Shown here: piece by piece, positions 1 to 11,489 of the stretch
Layout of the letters: each line of letters opens with the position of its first letter
Numbering within the stretch: position 1 is the first letter of the stretch
From: Brachynemurus nebulosus
Taxonomy: Eukaryota > Arthropoda > Insecta > Neuroptera > Myrmeleontidae
Length of the DNA stretch: 64,000 bases
Assembly (NCBI GenBank): GCA_035578155.1
Contig: JAPWDM010000005.1
Coordinates: 50,722,454 to 50,786,453 of the forward strand
Reading direction: 5' to 3'
Program-made: the position numbers and the translations under genes
The notes under the pieces: generated by a model
The model's input: the letters and a program-made list of their open reading frames with translations, nothing else
Told to the model about the DNA's origin: nothing
Databases searched by the model: none

Positions 1-1070
1 AACCCATTTGAAACAAATGAACTCTAAGACCTAAGTACTGGTTTTGTAATTTAGTTTTGGTTAATCTGATACGTTTTCCTTTTAATTAAAGCACCATAAT
101 ATAATTTACAGTTTTATAACCGATCCGGGAAATTGTAAGGAAAATTGTACTGGACGAATCGGGACTTTAACCTGTGCAATCGATACTTTATGTTTTACAG
201 GCATTTGATGTTTATTAATACCGTCAAACGGGGCTATTTGAAATAGGTGGGGCTATTTGAAACAAAAAAAAAGATTTAATCTCTTATATCTGTTTGATTT
301 CTGAACGTATTCATAACGTTAATGCGTCTTTAATAGGGGATGTTCTTTAAGAGTTTAAATCTTTTTTAAAACTCTTCTTTAAGAGTTCAAATCTTTTGTT
401 TTTGTTTCCCTAATAAATTTATAAGAAATACATAAATTATTATCTTTTTCTACGAAGTTTTGGAAATTGTACAAAAAAACTCATCGTTGGACTGAAGATA
501 AAAAAAAATAGTGTACCAATTTTTTTTTTTGTTTGCAATAAAACCACAAACTAAAAAGAAATATTTTTGCTAATTATGCATAAAATTTTCTCAACAGGAA
601 GTTGTGAATAATTTTTTAATGAATGGATAAGTGGTTAACGAGCGTGGTGATGGATGCTACCAAATGCTACTAATTGTGATTATGTTGATGAATTGATGAT
701 TCAGTCAATCAAGTAAATAATATTAATATGACACGGTAATCAATTAAAATCATTCTTTCCACTCATTTAAACTGTTTACATTATAAATTTTCATGCTTGT
801 TTAATGTAATTATTACCTTAAATAAATAAATTTTTTCAAAATTTCAATATTTGGATAATCAGTTAGAAACAGTTCGACAATACTTTGAAATATTAAAATA
901 TAGTCTGGCATTTTATCTAATATAAATTTTCTTAAATGTAACCAGCTTGTGAAATTTTGAAATATTACCTGTGGTAGAAGCGCCGGGAATTGAGTTCAAA
1001 TATTTATAATTTATATGAACATAAATTCAACCAACATAAAATTAGTTTGGGTGGTGAAAATCCGGTATAA
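1..1070. other. AT-rich non-coding stretch with a short direct repeat
   Basis: No gene is visible. The 14-base word GGGGCTATTTGAAA occurs at 230-243 and again at 249-262, and a related CCCATTTGAAAC lies at the left edge (positions 3-14). This looks like the end of a mobile element cut by the window edge, but no partner end was found. The rest is simple AT-rich DNA. Confidence 0.5.
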
Positions 1071-1116
1071 CGCTTTAAGGGTATAAATACCTTAAAGCGG
1101 TCCCTACACGTTCAGT
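1071..1116 (+). promoter_or_regulatory. Candidate TATA + initiator core promoter
   Basis: TATAAATA at 1082-1089 is followed by TTCAGTA, whose initiator A is at 1114, giving a spacing of 32 bases. Arthropod core promoters typically pair a TATA box near -31 with a TCAGT initiator. The TATA box sits inside an inverted repeat: CGCTTTAAGG (1071-1080) and CCTTAAAGCG (1090-1099). Downstream there is a possible leader without ATG until 1221. TATA words are common in such AT-rich DNA, so a chance match is possible. Confidence 0.4.
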
Positions 1117-1220
1117 AATATTGTGCAATCAACTTGTGCAATTTATTAAACTTTCCTTCAGACTTTCCATCAACTTTTCTTCCTTTTACAAATAATTATT
1201 TTGTCATAACTGAGCAGGTA

Positions 1221-1269
1221 ATGAAATTCTCTAAGTTCACACTTTTTTTTTATTTATTTCATGGATCAA
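1221..1269 (+). CDS. Candidate first coding exon with signal-peptide-like start
   Basis: This is the first ATG downstream of the candidate start site at 1114. It opens a frame reading MKFSKFTLFFYLFHGS before a splice-donor-like A|GTGAGA at 1270. The peptide has two lysines, then a run of F, L, T and Y, which resembles the n- and h-regions of a secretion signal; the cleavage region is not clear. If spliced at 1269 the exon ends in phase 1. If not spliced, the frame closes at a TAA around 1284. An earlier donor-like CAG|GTAATG at 1216/1217 would instead make the first exon non-coding. A first exon that ends within or just after the signal peptide is common in insect secreted-protein genes. I do not recognise a family, and the call rests only on position and composition. 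Confidence 0.25.
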
Positions 1270-1324
1270 GTGAGAATGACTTCTAATCCTTGTTTATTTT
1301 GGAAGTAAGTTGCTTTCCAAAAAG

Positions 1325-2283
1325 TAGGGGAAGGTCGCCCAAAGCGGGTACCCCTCTTAAAGCGGGTAAGCGCTTGTATATCGTTGTATCGAATGTTTTT
1401 GTCAGGTCGTGTGTATACCGAAATTAACCGAATATCAACCAATGTCAATCAGTTGCACTTGAACGCTTGTGTTGTTTAATGTCCTAGTTAAGCTTCATCA
1501 AATTTTTTTGTTGGTTTTGTTAAAAAATTTGAGGATAAATATTCTGTGACTAGTTACAAACCTTTTTATTTGTAATCTTTTTGGTATTACCATCTTATGT
1601 TATCATCATTTGACTTTTAATGTAGAGAAAGTTAGACATGTATCGGCTTTCATTTTGAAATTATTCTAGGTTAACAAAATTAAGTCTTTTTGGGCAAAGC
1701 GGGTATGGGCAAAGCGGGTAGACAAAATAGAAGCATCTTAATGAGAAAAACTGTTGGAAGGGGAAAAAAATAAATAATCTTCTTTTTACGACGGAATGAG
1801 GGAAAAAGCTTAAAAAAAATATTTCTGTCTTGTTTGTGGTGATTTTGATGTGGAATCACCTGAAGTAATACATTCCAATATGGAGGTTGTAAAGAAAGTT
1901 ACAGTTAATTGTTATAAATTTATTATTTTTTGTTTTTTTCAATTTTTTTTACTTAATTATTATTATTGTTAAGTTCTATATGATTAAGAATGTTTATAAT
2001 AAAAAATAATAACAGTATTTAAATACATAATGTACTTACCCGCTTTGCCCAAAGGGGGTTACCCGCTTTAGGATACCTATATGGGCAAAGCGGGTTTTTG
2101 CAAAGGTTTTGTATTTTCTTTATTAAAAATAAATATCGGATAAACATTTCTTAAGCGAAGTTTCATTTTAAAGTTCGATAACTATTCTATCTGATAATAT
2201 AAAAAAGATCTGCTTATCGAGGTCAAAAGTCACTTTTTTGGGCGTTTCATCTTAGCTTACCCGCTTTGGGCGACCTTCCCCTA
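1325..2283. mobile_element. TA-flanked TIR element with GCGGGTA subterminal repeats
   Basis: The 26-bp ends at 1325-1350 and 2258-2283 are perfect inverted repeats, starting TAGGGGAAGGTCGCCC. TA is a likely 2-bp target duplication. The word AAAGCGGGTA or its complement recurs near both ends (about 1358, 1695, 1710, 2037-2100), the usual layout of transposase-binding subterminal repeats. The element is 959 bp with no plausible transposase frame, so it is non-autonomous. The superfamily is not settled. Confidence 0.85.
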
Positions 2284-2356
2284 TATAAAATAAAATTATT
2301 CATTTTAATCAATTGCCCTGCTACAGAACGGTTTGCAAGAAGAAAATTATTCAATA

Positions 2357-2795
2357 TAAGGCCGGCCACACACGTACACTTTCAACTGACAGTTTGAACT
2401 GAATAGTTTAAACTGTCAGGTGAAACTGTACCATGTAGAAGCACATACAGATACAGTTCAATCCTTCAGTTTTTACAATGATTCGAAACAGCAGGAGAAT
2501 TTCACCTACAATATCTTTAACTCCGCGAAAATTATATTGTTAAAAAAACTCAAAAAAATCAATCGCACTTGCTTCTGATACAAATTGAACTGAAAACTGT
2601 ACAGTTGAGCCCCCACACACGTAACAATCAATTGAACCTTTCAGTTCAAAAAAATTGAAATTTCATTCGTCTCAGTTTAACTGTACAGTTGAGTTGAACT
2701 GAGACTGAAATACCCATATACGTAGAGTTTAAACTGTATAGTTGAACTGTTCAGTTCAAACTGTCAGTTGAAACTGTATGTGTGTGACTGGCTTA
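2357..2795. mobile_element. Palindromic TIR element, family CAGTT, copy A
   Basis: The ends read TAAGGCCGGCCACACACGTA and, in inverse orientation, TAAGCCAGTCACACACATA. They continue into long imperfect inverted repeats built from CAGTTTGAACTGAACAGTT-like words. TA flanks fit a 2-bp duplication. The interior is intact around 2540-2600 and gives the undisturbed version of the site that is split in copy B (2946-3799), which lies in inverse orientation. No coding capacity. Confidence 0.85.
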
Positions 2796-2945
2796 ATTTT
2801 CAGAATTATAAATAATATTCATCATTTTTAATTATATAAAATTTAGAAAAACTCATCAAATATAGCAGTGTTTTTCAACCTTTTTCATGGTGCGACCCCC
2901 CTAGTATGGAAAAAAATTTCGCGACCCCCTACCCTCAGCTATTAC

Positions 2946-3799
2946 TAAGGCACGCCACACACGTACAGTTTCAACTATCAGTTTGAACTGAACAGTTCAA
3001 CTATACAGTTTAAACTCTACGTGTGTGGGTATTTCAGTCTCAGTTCAACGCAACTGTACAGTTAAACTGAGACGAATGAAATTTCAATTTTTTTAACTGA
3101 AAGGGTTCAAATGATTGTTGCGTGTGTGGAGGTTCAACTGTATAGTTCTCAGTTCAATTTGTGTCAGGAGCATAGACCAATGAACACTATTACTATTATA
3201 CAACTAGACAAAGCGTAAAGCCAGTTTGTAGGCATTTTTCTTGTGGCAGGTAACGGGGTGAGACAGGTGAGATTTAAGGAATATAATATATTGTCCACTT
3301 TTCCGCAAATGGAACTATAATTAAAACGAATGCCACTCTTTTTCTTTCAAAATTTTGCAGTTTCTTCTCAAGAAAGTAAAATTTGATTTTATCAATATTA
3401 TATTTTGACAAAAATTATTTGAAAACGTTACTACAAATACCACAGGTTATCGCATTGATTACTACATTACAGAATACTATTAAGTCGTACACTGGTCGTA
3501 TCTGGCTGCTTCATTTATAAATTTATTGAGTGAGTCTATAGGATATACAGAATATGTTCTTTGGTCTGTGGTCAGGAGCAAGTGCGTTTGATTTTTTGTT
3601 TTTTTTTTACTTAACAATATAATTTTCGTGGAATCAAAGATGTTGCTAGGTGAAATTGTCCTGCTGTTTTCAATCCATTGTAAAAACTGAAGGATTGAAC
3701 TGTACGTGTGTGTGCTCCTACACTGTACATTTTCAGCTGACAGTTTTATCTGTTCAGTTCAAACTGTCAGTTGATACTGTACGTGTGTGGCGGGCCTTA
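2946..3799. mobile_element. Family CAGTT element, copy B, nested in the hAT element
   Basis: Its ends, TAAGGCACGCCACACACGTA and ...GTGTGGCGGGCCTTA, match copy A (2357-2795). The interior matches copy A in inverse orientation, for example the GAAGGATTGAACTGTACGTG block near 3690-3710. It interrupts the hAT element at 2866-4289. It is itself split by a 400-bp insertion at 3171-3570. Confidence 0.85.
3171..3570. mobile_element. hAT-type MITE, innermost of the nest
   Basis: The terminal inverted repeats are CATAGACCAATGAACA and CACAGACCAAAGAACA. A perfect 8-bp duplication, GTCAGGAG, lies at 3163-3170 and 3571-3578. Copy A at 2357-2795 carries the same site with no insertion (read on the minus strand, ...TATCAGAAGCAAGTGCG), which supports the boundaries. 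At 400 bp it has no coding potential. Confidence 0.9.
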
Positions 3800-4299
3800 C
3801 ATTTATTTTTTTATGTTATAAATATTCGAATCCGTTCATCATTATTGATTATTTTCATAGTTACGTATCGATTAAATACGTAATTAAGGACTTGATATAA
3901 GCATATTTTTATATCGACATCGAAGCTGACGACTTATAGTAGCTTCTGAACGAGCACGTGGCGTAAAAAGTAACACTTCCGAGCGTAATCCATTTGAATT
4001 CTTTGAATTGTGAACTCGCATTACTGTTTAAAATTATTAAACTGGCTTGTTGTTTGTTTGCTCACTGTCTTTTATTGTCTAATTTTCAAAATTCTGTGAC
4101 AATTATTTAAAATTCGTATTTACTGTTATTGACAATAAGCCGCAATTTTGAAACCTTATCGCGCGAAAGTATGAAACTTAAATATTATATATTGAACTGG
4201 AGTGGTTTTATTTTTAAAGTAACTGCGACCCTCTTAAAAAGGCTTTGCGACCCCCTAGGGGGTCGCGACCAACAGGTTGAAAAACACTGAAATATAGTA

Positions 4300-5990
4300 A
4301 ATCGCTGGTACAGCAAGCAATATAAACACTGCATAGAAACAAACTCGCTCGGTGCAGTAAAGCTCGGCCGTATAACCCACGCAAAGTAGACGATTACTAA
4401 TAATTCTCAACTTTCAGTCTACAATTTTAAAATTGCGTCCAAAGCGACAATAATAACACTTGTGGCCCTCGGTATCTATTATCTAATGTACTATTTGACG
4501 AAACACTCTGTATATTACATTTATTCAAATAATTACATTATTTTTTCTCCTTTCTTTAGTTTTAAATATAGAAAAAGCTATTTTTGTTGCGAATCTCGGA
4601 AAATCTTATTGGATAAAACATTTCTAAGAAGGTATTATTTTGTTAGAACAATTAATAAAAAGGTATACCATGAATAGGAAACATAAATTTTCATCATGTG
4701 TTTTTCCTTAACGATACGTTTTTGTTTTCTCGCTTTATGTACGTATATATTATAGTATGAGTTTTTGAGCATGTATTAGTTTAATGTATTTTTGTATGAC
4801 TGCAGTGGCAATTATAATAAAATGCATAGCGGGATTATTATTCATTGTTTTAATACAAATATTCAAGAACTAAAATACAATACTTAGTCAGATATATTTT
4901 ATTGTACCTTAGGTTGGGGTATTTTATTCATGTACAGGTAAGCGCATATGTTTACTGACACATGCAATGTGCAATTATGATTTTATGGTTGCCATTTTAA
5001 TATGGTTTACACGGTTTACACGTAAGTTAAATGACTCATGAAATTTTTTACAAGCTTTTTTATGGTTTTCATAAAAGACGTCTTTCACATTCTGTTAATC
5101 ACACTGATTAATAAATTTTGAAAAGGAATCTGTGGTATATTTTATTTTAAGTAATATATACGGCAGATTTTATTACAACAGCCAAAAACGTTTCAATTTA
5201 AATATATTATAGATAAAATTTCATATATTGGAGATTTTGTCCATTTGAAATTTTATATCAAAATAAAAAATAAATAATACAAAAAATTAAATTTTAATAA
5301 GCACATTGTATAACATTCTATTCAATAAAATACAAGTATAAAAGGATCAAAATTATTAGATAAGTATACATAATTAGCACAGTTAAGGTGTTAAAATAAG
5401 ACTTACCAGTTTTGGTCCTTACTTTATAATGTTCCGTATTTGTTAATATGTAATAATTAAAATACTAATTTGCAAAAATTCCATTTTTATTTATTTTAAA
5501 CCTGTGATATGTTTCGATTAATATGACCATTATCAAACACGTTTGATACCAACAACAGATTTGTTTGATAATGAAAATATTCATTGTATGTTAGGATCCA
5601 GTGTTTCGTGACAATATCTTTACTCAGTAGGTATCTTTAACTTTTAAAGGTCTGAAATCTGAAGGTTAATATTATACCCGTAAATTCTAAGATTATGTGT
5701 TGATATTTCATTTTTTTTAAAGAAATAACGTTTCTAAGATCCACAGTTATTTCATGACCAGAACTGAATTTAGACATGAGTCTTACGAGCTCGTGTTCAG
5801 GTCAAAAAAATTTAGGGGACAGTGTCCGCGAAAATTCCATTTATTTGTGTATAGATTGTCACATGATGTTCTTACCAAGTAATGTCTCGAAAATAGTCGA
5901 AAGTGACTCAAAGTGATGCCTAATTTTTTTACTCGAATTTTATTTCCGGCTGGCAGTCTCCCGTCAGTGACACTAAATTTAAAATTTTAA
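4300..5990. other. AT-rich non-coding stretch
   Basis: No repeat structure or convincing gene was seen apart from the open frame noted at 4420-4677. A TATAAA at 4321 has a GCAGT about 35 bases downstream, which is off the usual spacing. Confidence 0.4.
4420..4677 (+). other. Open frame with one hydrophobic helix, exon or repeat relic
   Basis: A frame without stops runs from an acceptor-like CAACTTTCAG to TAG at 4675-4677. It encodes a hydrophobic stretch, IITLVALGIYYLMYYL, followed by an AT-driven Y/N/F/K-rich tail. The first 100 bases are richer in G+C than the surroundings. The words around GACGAAACACTCTGTATA resemble ends of insect repeats, so a transposon fragment is at least as likely as an exon. 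No family recognised. Confidence 0.15.
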
Positions 5991-5996
5991 ATAGAA

Positions 5997-6216
5997 CATG
6001 ATATTTTTTTCCAGCGAATATCAATTGTCGACAGAACTTCGACCTATAATTTCTTCAGGTCTAGGCTTAGAATATTCCGAGCAAATCTTGAAAATTGTCG
6101 AAATAAGTAATAAAATTGATATTCACTGGAGGAAATACCGTGTTCTCGAAACGTTGAAGTTGATGTCACCTGATGGGAAATTCAACCAATTTCACTATCA
6201 CCCACGTAGTCACTAA
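5997..6216 (+). other. Candidate 3'-terminal exon or decayed coding fragment
   Basis: An acceptor-like TATTTTTTTCCAG ends at 6012 and is followed by an open frame of about 67 codons to TAA (6214-6216). It contains blocks such as SEYQLSTELRPIISSGLGL, EISNKIDIHWRKYRVLETL and a C-terminal QFHYHPRSH. The composition (charged residues, P, G, W, H) is more protein-like than the Y/N/K/F frames nearby, and G+C is locally raised. No clear AATAAA follows. If the acceptor is used, the exon begins with one base that completes a codon. I recognise no family; a transposon-derived fragment or chance is possible. Confidence 0.25.
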
Positions 6217-7250
6217 ACTGTTATGAATCCTGTTTTTGCTTATTTGTTCTTCTTCGTTTCTTACGTATTCTGAACTTGAATGAAATTAAAATATATATTA
6301 GTTTATTTCTAATTCCACCCGATGATGGTTTTATCAAGCGAAAGCTAGGCCGTAAAAAATATTTCAATTTTTTTAGTGAAAATTGATAAATTAAATATTT
6401 TACCATAATTAGTATGGATTCTTACAAAACTAAATTATTTGTAATTGATTACGATTTCGGATTCTGATAAAAAACTTTTAACGGTTTTATATTAAATTTA
6501 TACAAATGTGTGTTTTTCAAATGAAAAGTTTCATTCTTTCTGAAAACTGTTTATTAATTATAAAATACTTACTCTGGCTTCGTTTCTTCTTTAATTTGCT
6601 CGCCGATTTACCCATTTTGTAAGTAGGTATTTCTTCAGTACCACAATTTATTTCATACCTTCTACATTTTATAAACAATCACTAGTTACATTTTAATGAA
6701 ATGTTTGTCACCAAACACAGCACACATATCATTGTTTTAACACACTGGGTATAACAATGGTTTACTAGTTGTACACAAACGATTATATTTTAACTAATAA
6801 ATAAACTAACGCCTTTTTTCGAATGATAATTTTTTTCCAAAATGCACACAACACCATTTACTGTTGATTACTATATTATTTAAATATCATTAATGTTTGG
6901 CCGCGCGTTGCGGTATGCTGTGTGTTAATTGTTTTTTATTTATTTTTTATAAAATAATAATGAATAATTTAAATATTGTTATCTGTACACTGAATATAAA
7001 TGGATAGTGGTTTTATATTATAGAAGTTTGTATTACTAGTGAATCCTGGAATAAGAAAGATTTGTTGTTTTTTAGTGATTTATACTTTACACATAAGAGA
7101 CATTATGGATGCGACTAAAGGTTTTAGTCTTTTGAATCAACTGATTCAAACTTGATTAAATAAAAATTTTTACATTCACATATTCTTTTTAAGGTGAACA
7201 CAGTATTTAAGTTTTAACACGGTAATTACGTATATTATTCTATTCTCTGA
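6217..7250. other. AT-rich stretch, nothing identified
   Basis: Short frames only. No inverted repeat, RNA gene or splice-bounded frame was found. Confidence 0.5.
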
Positions 7251-7255
7251 CCCCC

Positions 7256-7425
7256 TAAGGCTGCCTTTACACGATCAGTAATACTGTCAGTATTTAGAAA
7301 TACTGACACTACTACTGATCGTGTATTGATAATACTAAAGTATTCATATATATAATTTATATTATAAAAATAATGATTCATTACTTTTGTCATTAAATAC
7401 TGACAGTATTATGCAATTGTGATGT
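7256..7425. mobile_element. MITE fragment with a 26-bp hairpin
   Basis: After TAAGGCTGCCTTTACACGAT, positions 7270-7295 pair with 7298-7323 with only a few mismatches (arms start CACGATCAGTAATACTG). AATACTGACAGTATT recurs near 7395-7415. The TAAGGC...TTTACAC end resembles other PIF-type or TA-type MITEs in this window. The far end is missing or decayed. Confidence 0.5.
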
Positions 7426-7655
7426 CAAAATTCAGAAGGGAAAATTTACAAATGAGATAGACTTTTTTTCTATAACAGATATTGATTTACGAGATTTATA
7501 AAATATGCGATTCGAGCTCTTAGAGCACCGTTTCTTACTGAATAATGAATCTACTTTATAGAGAGACCTATAGATCAGAATAAAAAAAGGTTTACAAGAC
7601 ATATTTGGTGGAAGCGCTGAGAAAAATTTTTACACATGTGTATTTCTTTATTCCG

Positions 7656-7816
7656 AATACACCAAACATTCGATATAAGATATATAAATAAACGTAGTTT
7701 ACTCTCGTCTGAATTGCAGAACACATCTAGTACCCATGGTATCTATTGTGCCTAGAGCCCTAGAGAGAGCGAATTATGTTTGTTTATGTTTCCTTATTTT
7801 GAATGTTTGGTGTATT
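7656..7816. repeat. Short element bounded by a 16-bp perfect inverted repeat
   Basis: AATACACCAAACATTC (7656-7671) is the exact inverse complement of 7801-7816. The 161-bp unit has a slightly GC-richer core (CCCATGG, CCTAGAGCCCTAGAG). No target duplication was found, so it may be a small MITE or a structured transcript. Confidence 0.4.
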
Positions 7817-7984
7817 TAATCTTCTTTAGAAGAAGATTTACAGCTGAAAAGTATTTACGTAATGTTTTAATTTTTTTTTTCTTTTTCAATTAAAATATCA
7901 ATTAGGTATATACATAAATTTGTGTTAGAAAAAAGTAAGTACCTACGGTTTTCAACCGTAAAAAAAATTTGTAATTCTTAAGTA

Positions 7985-9140
7985 TGTAGACTGTCACCTC
8001 TTGCATACCATACAGGCAGTGCTTCCGAGGTCAAGAAAGTGAAGTAGTCATTTCCGGATTTATGACTTATACTACATTTTCGTGATTATCTTGCGCTGTT
8101 CGAAAATTCAGTAAAAAAGCGGAAAATCAAAAAAATCTAACTGACTAGCTTACAGGGAAAAGTGAGCACGACAGGATCTAAACCATCGGCGATAATAAAA
8201 AGAAACTTATCTAGGTATAATTATTAATTGCTTTTCAAATTTTTCCAACGCCTACAGTTTTTTGGAAAATCGAAGAAAATTGTTTTAGGTCAGAAAAGTG
8301 AGCTAGTCATTTACGAATTTAGAGCTCTAGCTGCACTGTCGATATTTTTAATGGAAACATTTTTTCACATTTCCACTGTTTTTTTAGCTCTAGAAACATT
8401 TTAAAAAATTTGGGGGACAGGTCTACCCACACTGTCAACTTCCCATTGCGTGTCCTTAAAGACTAGAGACTACTGTACATAAATAATTCTTTTGTCATTT
8501 CAGGCGACTCCTCCCCTGGGCCCCCGATAGAGGCTTTGCCTCTTGCACCATACCGGGGGCTTCACCTTCTGTACCTAGGGGTGGGGGTTCCACCCTTATC
8601 AAACAAATTATAACATCATTTGTTCCCAAGATATGCGAGACAAAATATATTTTGGCAAAACTAATTTTTTCAAGTTTCTTATTTCCTTTTTTTTTAAATT
8701 TTGTAATAAAATACTGGCGTTTTTAACATCAAGGAAGGTTCTTAAGCCATTATATAATAATGTTATGGTAAAAAATCCATATAATCTATGTTATCTTAAT
8801 AAAGTTAATTCCGTTTTTTTTACCACAAAAAACAAACCGCTAATCCGAATTTGCTGAAAACTTTATCCGGTCTTCATTTTTTGATTGCGCATCTAATGAA
8901 ATTAGTCCGGAGTTGATATCATCATTTGTTCTCGAGATATGCGAGACGAAAAAAAATTTACGAACGAACGAACGAACGAAATAACGAACGCACACACAGA
9001 CATCATGCTAAAACCGATGGATTCGGATTCTAGTGATCTTGAAACGTGGAGATATGTCAAAATTAGCGATTCGTAAAATCGGACCCATTACAATAACTTC
9101 CTATGGGAAGTTAATAAAATTTCTCCAAGATGAAATAAAA
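7985..9140 (+). mobile_element. Non-LTR-retrotransposon-like 3' region
   Basis: The segment has the layout of the 3' part of insect non-LTR repeats. There are two related blocks with AGTGARSTAGTCATTT (about 8040 and 8300). A GC-rich patch at 8510-8595 has repeated ...GGCTT..CC..TG.ACC words. ATATGCGAGAC occurs twice (8631 and 8937), then an (ACGA)n-like run (8960-8987), then CATCATGCTAAAACCGATGG and a GATCTTGAAACGTGGAGATA block. No reverse transcriptase frame is present, so it is a truncated copy. Family assignment is from general resemblance only. Confidence 0.45.
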
Positions 9141-9688
9141 TTAATTCTACAATTTATTAAACTGTATAAGAAAACGTATTTGTTGCTAAACTACTGGTGG
9201 CGATATGGAATAAATCCATAATAATAACAATTAAGCATGTAACAAACGCATTACAATAAAAAGAACGCCACATTTAGATTGATTTTATTATTATTGATAT
9301 TATACATAAATGCATAAATACATATATATTTGTTATTTTATTTTATAGCAGTTACGATTAAATAACTGTTATTATACTTATCTATCAGTAACTGAGGCAA
9401 TAAACGTAATATGTTCAGCTATCGTTTTAATATGAAAATGATTAATATGAATAACCTCAAAGATACGTATCGTAAGTTAGAACAGTAAACGAAATTGATA
9501 ATTGATTGAAAGTTTCATAATGTTATAGACTTTTTATAAATATGATTGTAATAATGCCGAAAGCCTAAGGGGTAGTAAAGGATAAAGAATAAAAAAAATC
9601 GATTTTTTAAACTAAATAATATTTAATATTAAAAATATTAAGTAATAACTATTTGTGCTTTTATTTTATATTTAATAAAAAAAAATGG
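9141..9688. other. AT-rich stretch, nothing identified
   Basis: A weak exon-like segment (9419-9471, TTCAG acceptor and C|GTAAGTT donor) was seen, but its AT-rich composition does not support coding. Confidence 0.4.
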
Positions 9689-10172
9689 AATAGTATATTG
9701 TGCAATAAGTGCCGGAAATTGTCGATTGCCCACGAAAGCGAAGTTGAGTGCACGAACGTAGTGAGTGCGCTCATTCGCTTGAGTGGGGCAATCGACAATC
9801 CCGCACAAGTTGTACATACTATTTTTTATTACGAATTTCACATACTTTTTTCTATTATTATCACTACTTTTGACATTTTTATTACTTTTTAAAATAATAT
9901 TTTTAAGTGTTCGTCTTTTTTCTGAATTAATTATCGTTTAAATTACTTTGTTGGTGGTTTCTATAGAAATAATTATGAAATATTTATTAAATGAAAAATT
10001 AAGAGGCGGCTTTGCGTGTTTTGATTAAATTTTGCGAGTTTTATTGTCAATTTGCGTGTGGAAAGTTACTTTCCACACGCAAAAAAGTATGCGGGAAGAG
10101 TACAGTGGGCAAACAGCTATTTTGCGTACAGAAATGTGTGCGCCAAGTTAGTACTTCTTCCACATGAGTAAT
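9689..10172 (+). mobile_element. Two-hairpin element, copy 1
   Basis: The element has a head hairpin, an AT-rich middle and a tail with two more inverted repeats. The head (9689-9826) folds from AATAGTAT to ATACTATT through GTCGATTGCCCAC/GTGGGGCAATCGAC. In the tail, 10051-10083 is a perfect palindrome with 16-bp arms (TTTGCGTGTGGAAAGT), and GCGGGAAGAGTAC pairs imperfectly with GTACTTCTTCCAC near the end. It closely matches the copy at 40683-41172 and, on the other strand, 30689-31173. No transposase is seen; the frames through it are by-products of the palindromes. Confidence 0.8.
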
Positions 10173-10174
10173 AA

Positions 10175-11480
10175 AAAATAATTTTACTGTTTTTATATTC
10201 AGGAAAAGTAAGTAATTTTATGTATGTATTCGATTAACTTAAAAAATTAATATTCTATTGAAATAGCATTCTTAGTGATTAATTTTATGATTATTATGTA
10301 CAAACTCCTGAACTCCTCTAAAAAACCTTGTAGTATCAAAATTAATAAAAGTTAAGTTAGTTAAGATTTTACCTCAGCACAACAATATACATATGATATT
10401 ATTAAGTCTTTCGCACTTAATAAACGTATTTAGAGCGTTGGGCCATAAAAAATTTTAAAAACATTTTTTAGCATAAATTATAAATCAAAAAATTTATTGC
10501 GAAAAATTTTATGATAAAAAAGTTGAATGTAGGACAAAGGTGGGATGTATATTATGTTTGGCGTACACTGTATATGTTTTTAATTAGAATAATTAGCCTA
10601 TGAACAATATTAATACAGTGGCGGATCATCATAAAAAAACCAAAAATAAAATTTTGTATTCATAATCATTTTAATACCATAACGGTCATAACCTATACTG
10701 ACAAAACACCCAACTGGTACACTATTTTTATAGCTAATACATTTTATATGGAATTTTTAACGTCTTACGACGTGGCGTGAGTTAGTAAGGTTTTACTTAA
10801 GGTTTCTTATGGCGTCAATGACAGTCTAGTTGTTAATAGGTATATGTTTATTTTTTAAAACTTTTCTACACGCCGTCACTTGATTTAATCTCAATATTTT
10901 CATATTTTATCGCAGTTTTAATCCAACACAAAATAATAATATTGATGATAAAAGTGCAGATGACCTAATATCTAATTAATGGGTAGATAATGCGCGGTGA
11001 TTTCGAATGTCAGCTGCCCGTGTTTGTACATCATATTAACATTTGAATAAGACAGAATCATATGTTTATAAAAATAACAGTTACGGGTAATGAAGTCACG
11101 GTCAGTAAGTACACCAGAAGTTATATTTTCTGATTTTTAATTATTATAAATTTAAATTTCCGTCTGATTGTAAAAGCAAGGAGATTTTGCTCCTAGGAGG
11201 GTAACTTTGCACCATAGATTAATTTACAAGAAAGATTAATTTACGAGAAATTTACAATTACCTAAAATTTGTATGCATAATGTACTGATTTTTTACACAG
11301 GATTATTTTTAATATGTGCCTGAAGGTAATTAAGTACACCTTGTCTGAAATGAGACAACATAATTCGCACGAGATAACTTATAAAAAAAATTTGTATGTA
11401 TTTAGATTTCAAAGCGGATATCAAAAGTAAATACAGTAAAATTTATTCAATAGGTTTCGTCGTGATTATTAATAATTGCT
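10175..11480. other. AT-rich stretch with minor repeat traces
   Basis: ACAGTGGCGGATCATC near 10617 resembles a hAT-type end without a partner. A possible 49-nt exon (11056-11104, NHMFIKITVTGNEVTV, donor A|GTAAGTA) has a poor acceptor. Nothing else was seen. Confidence 0.35.
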
Positions 11481-11489
11481 TAATATAGT

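Larger units (their letters stand above)
2866..4289. mobile_element. hAT-type non-autonomous element (outermost of a nest)
   Basis: It starts CAGTGTTTTTCAACC and ends with its inverse complement. Both sides are flanked by a perfect 8-bp duplication, AAATATAG (2858-2865 and 4290-4297). CAGTG-type ends with 8-bp duplications are the hallmark of the hAT superfamily. GCGACCCCC words occur just inside both ends. A second element (2946-3799) lies inside, so the original element was about 570 bp. No transposase frame remains. Confidence 0.9.

Noticed and set aside
10193..10215. Five-base exon between TATATTCAG and GTAAGTAA
   Set aside because: An exon that short cannot be judged from sequence, and the surroundings are AT-rich and non-coding.
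11067..11104. Second TATA plus TCAGT pair
   Set aside because: The spacing of 37 bases is outside the usual range for arthropod core promoters.
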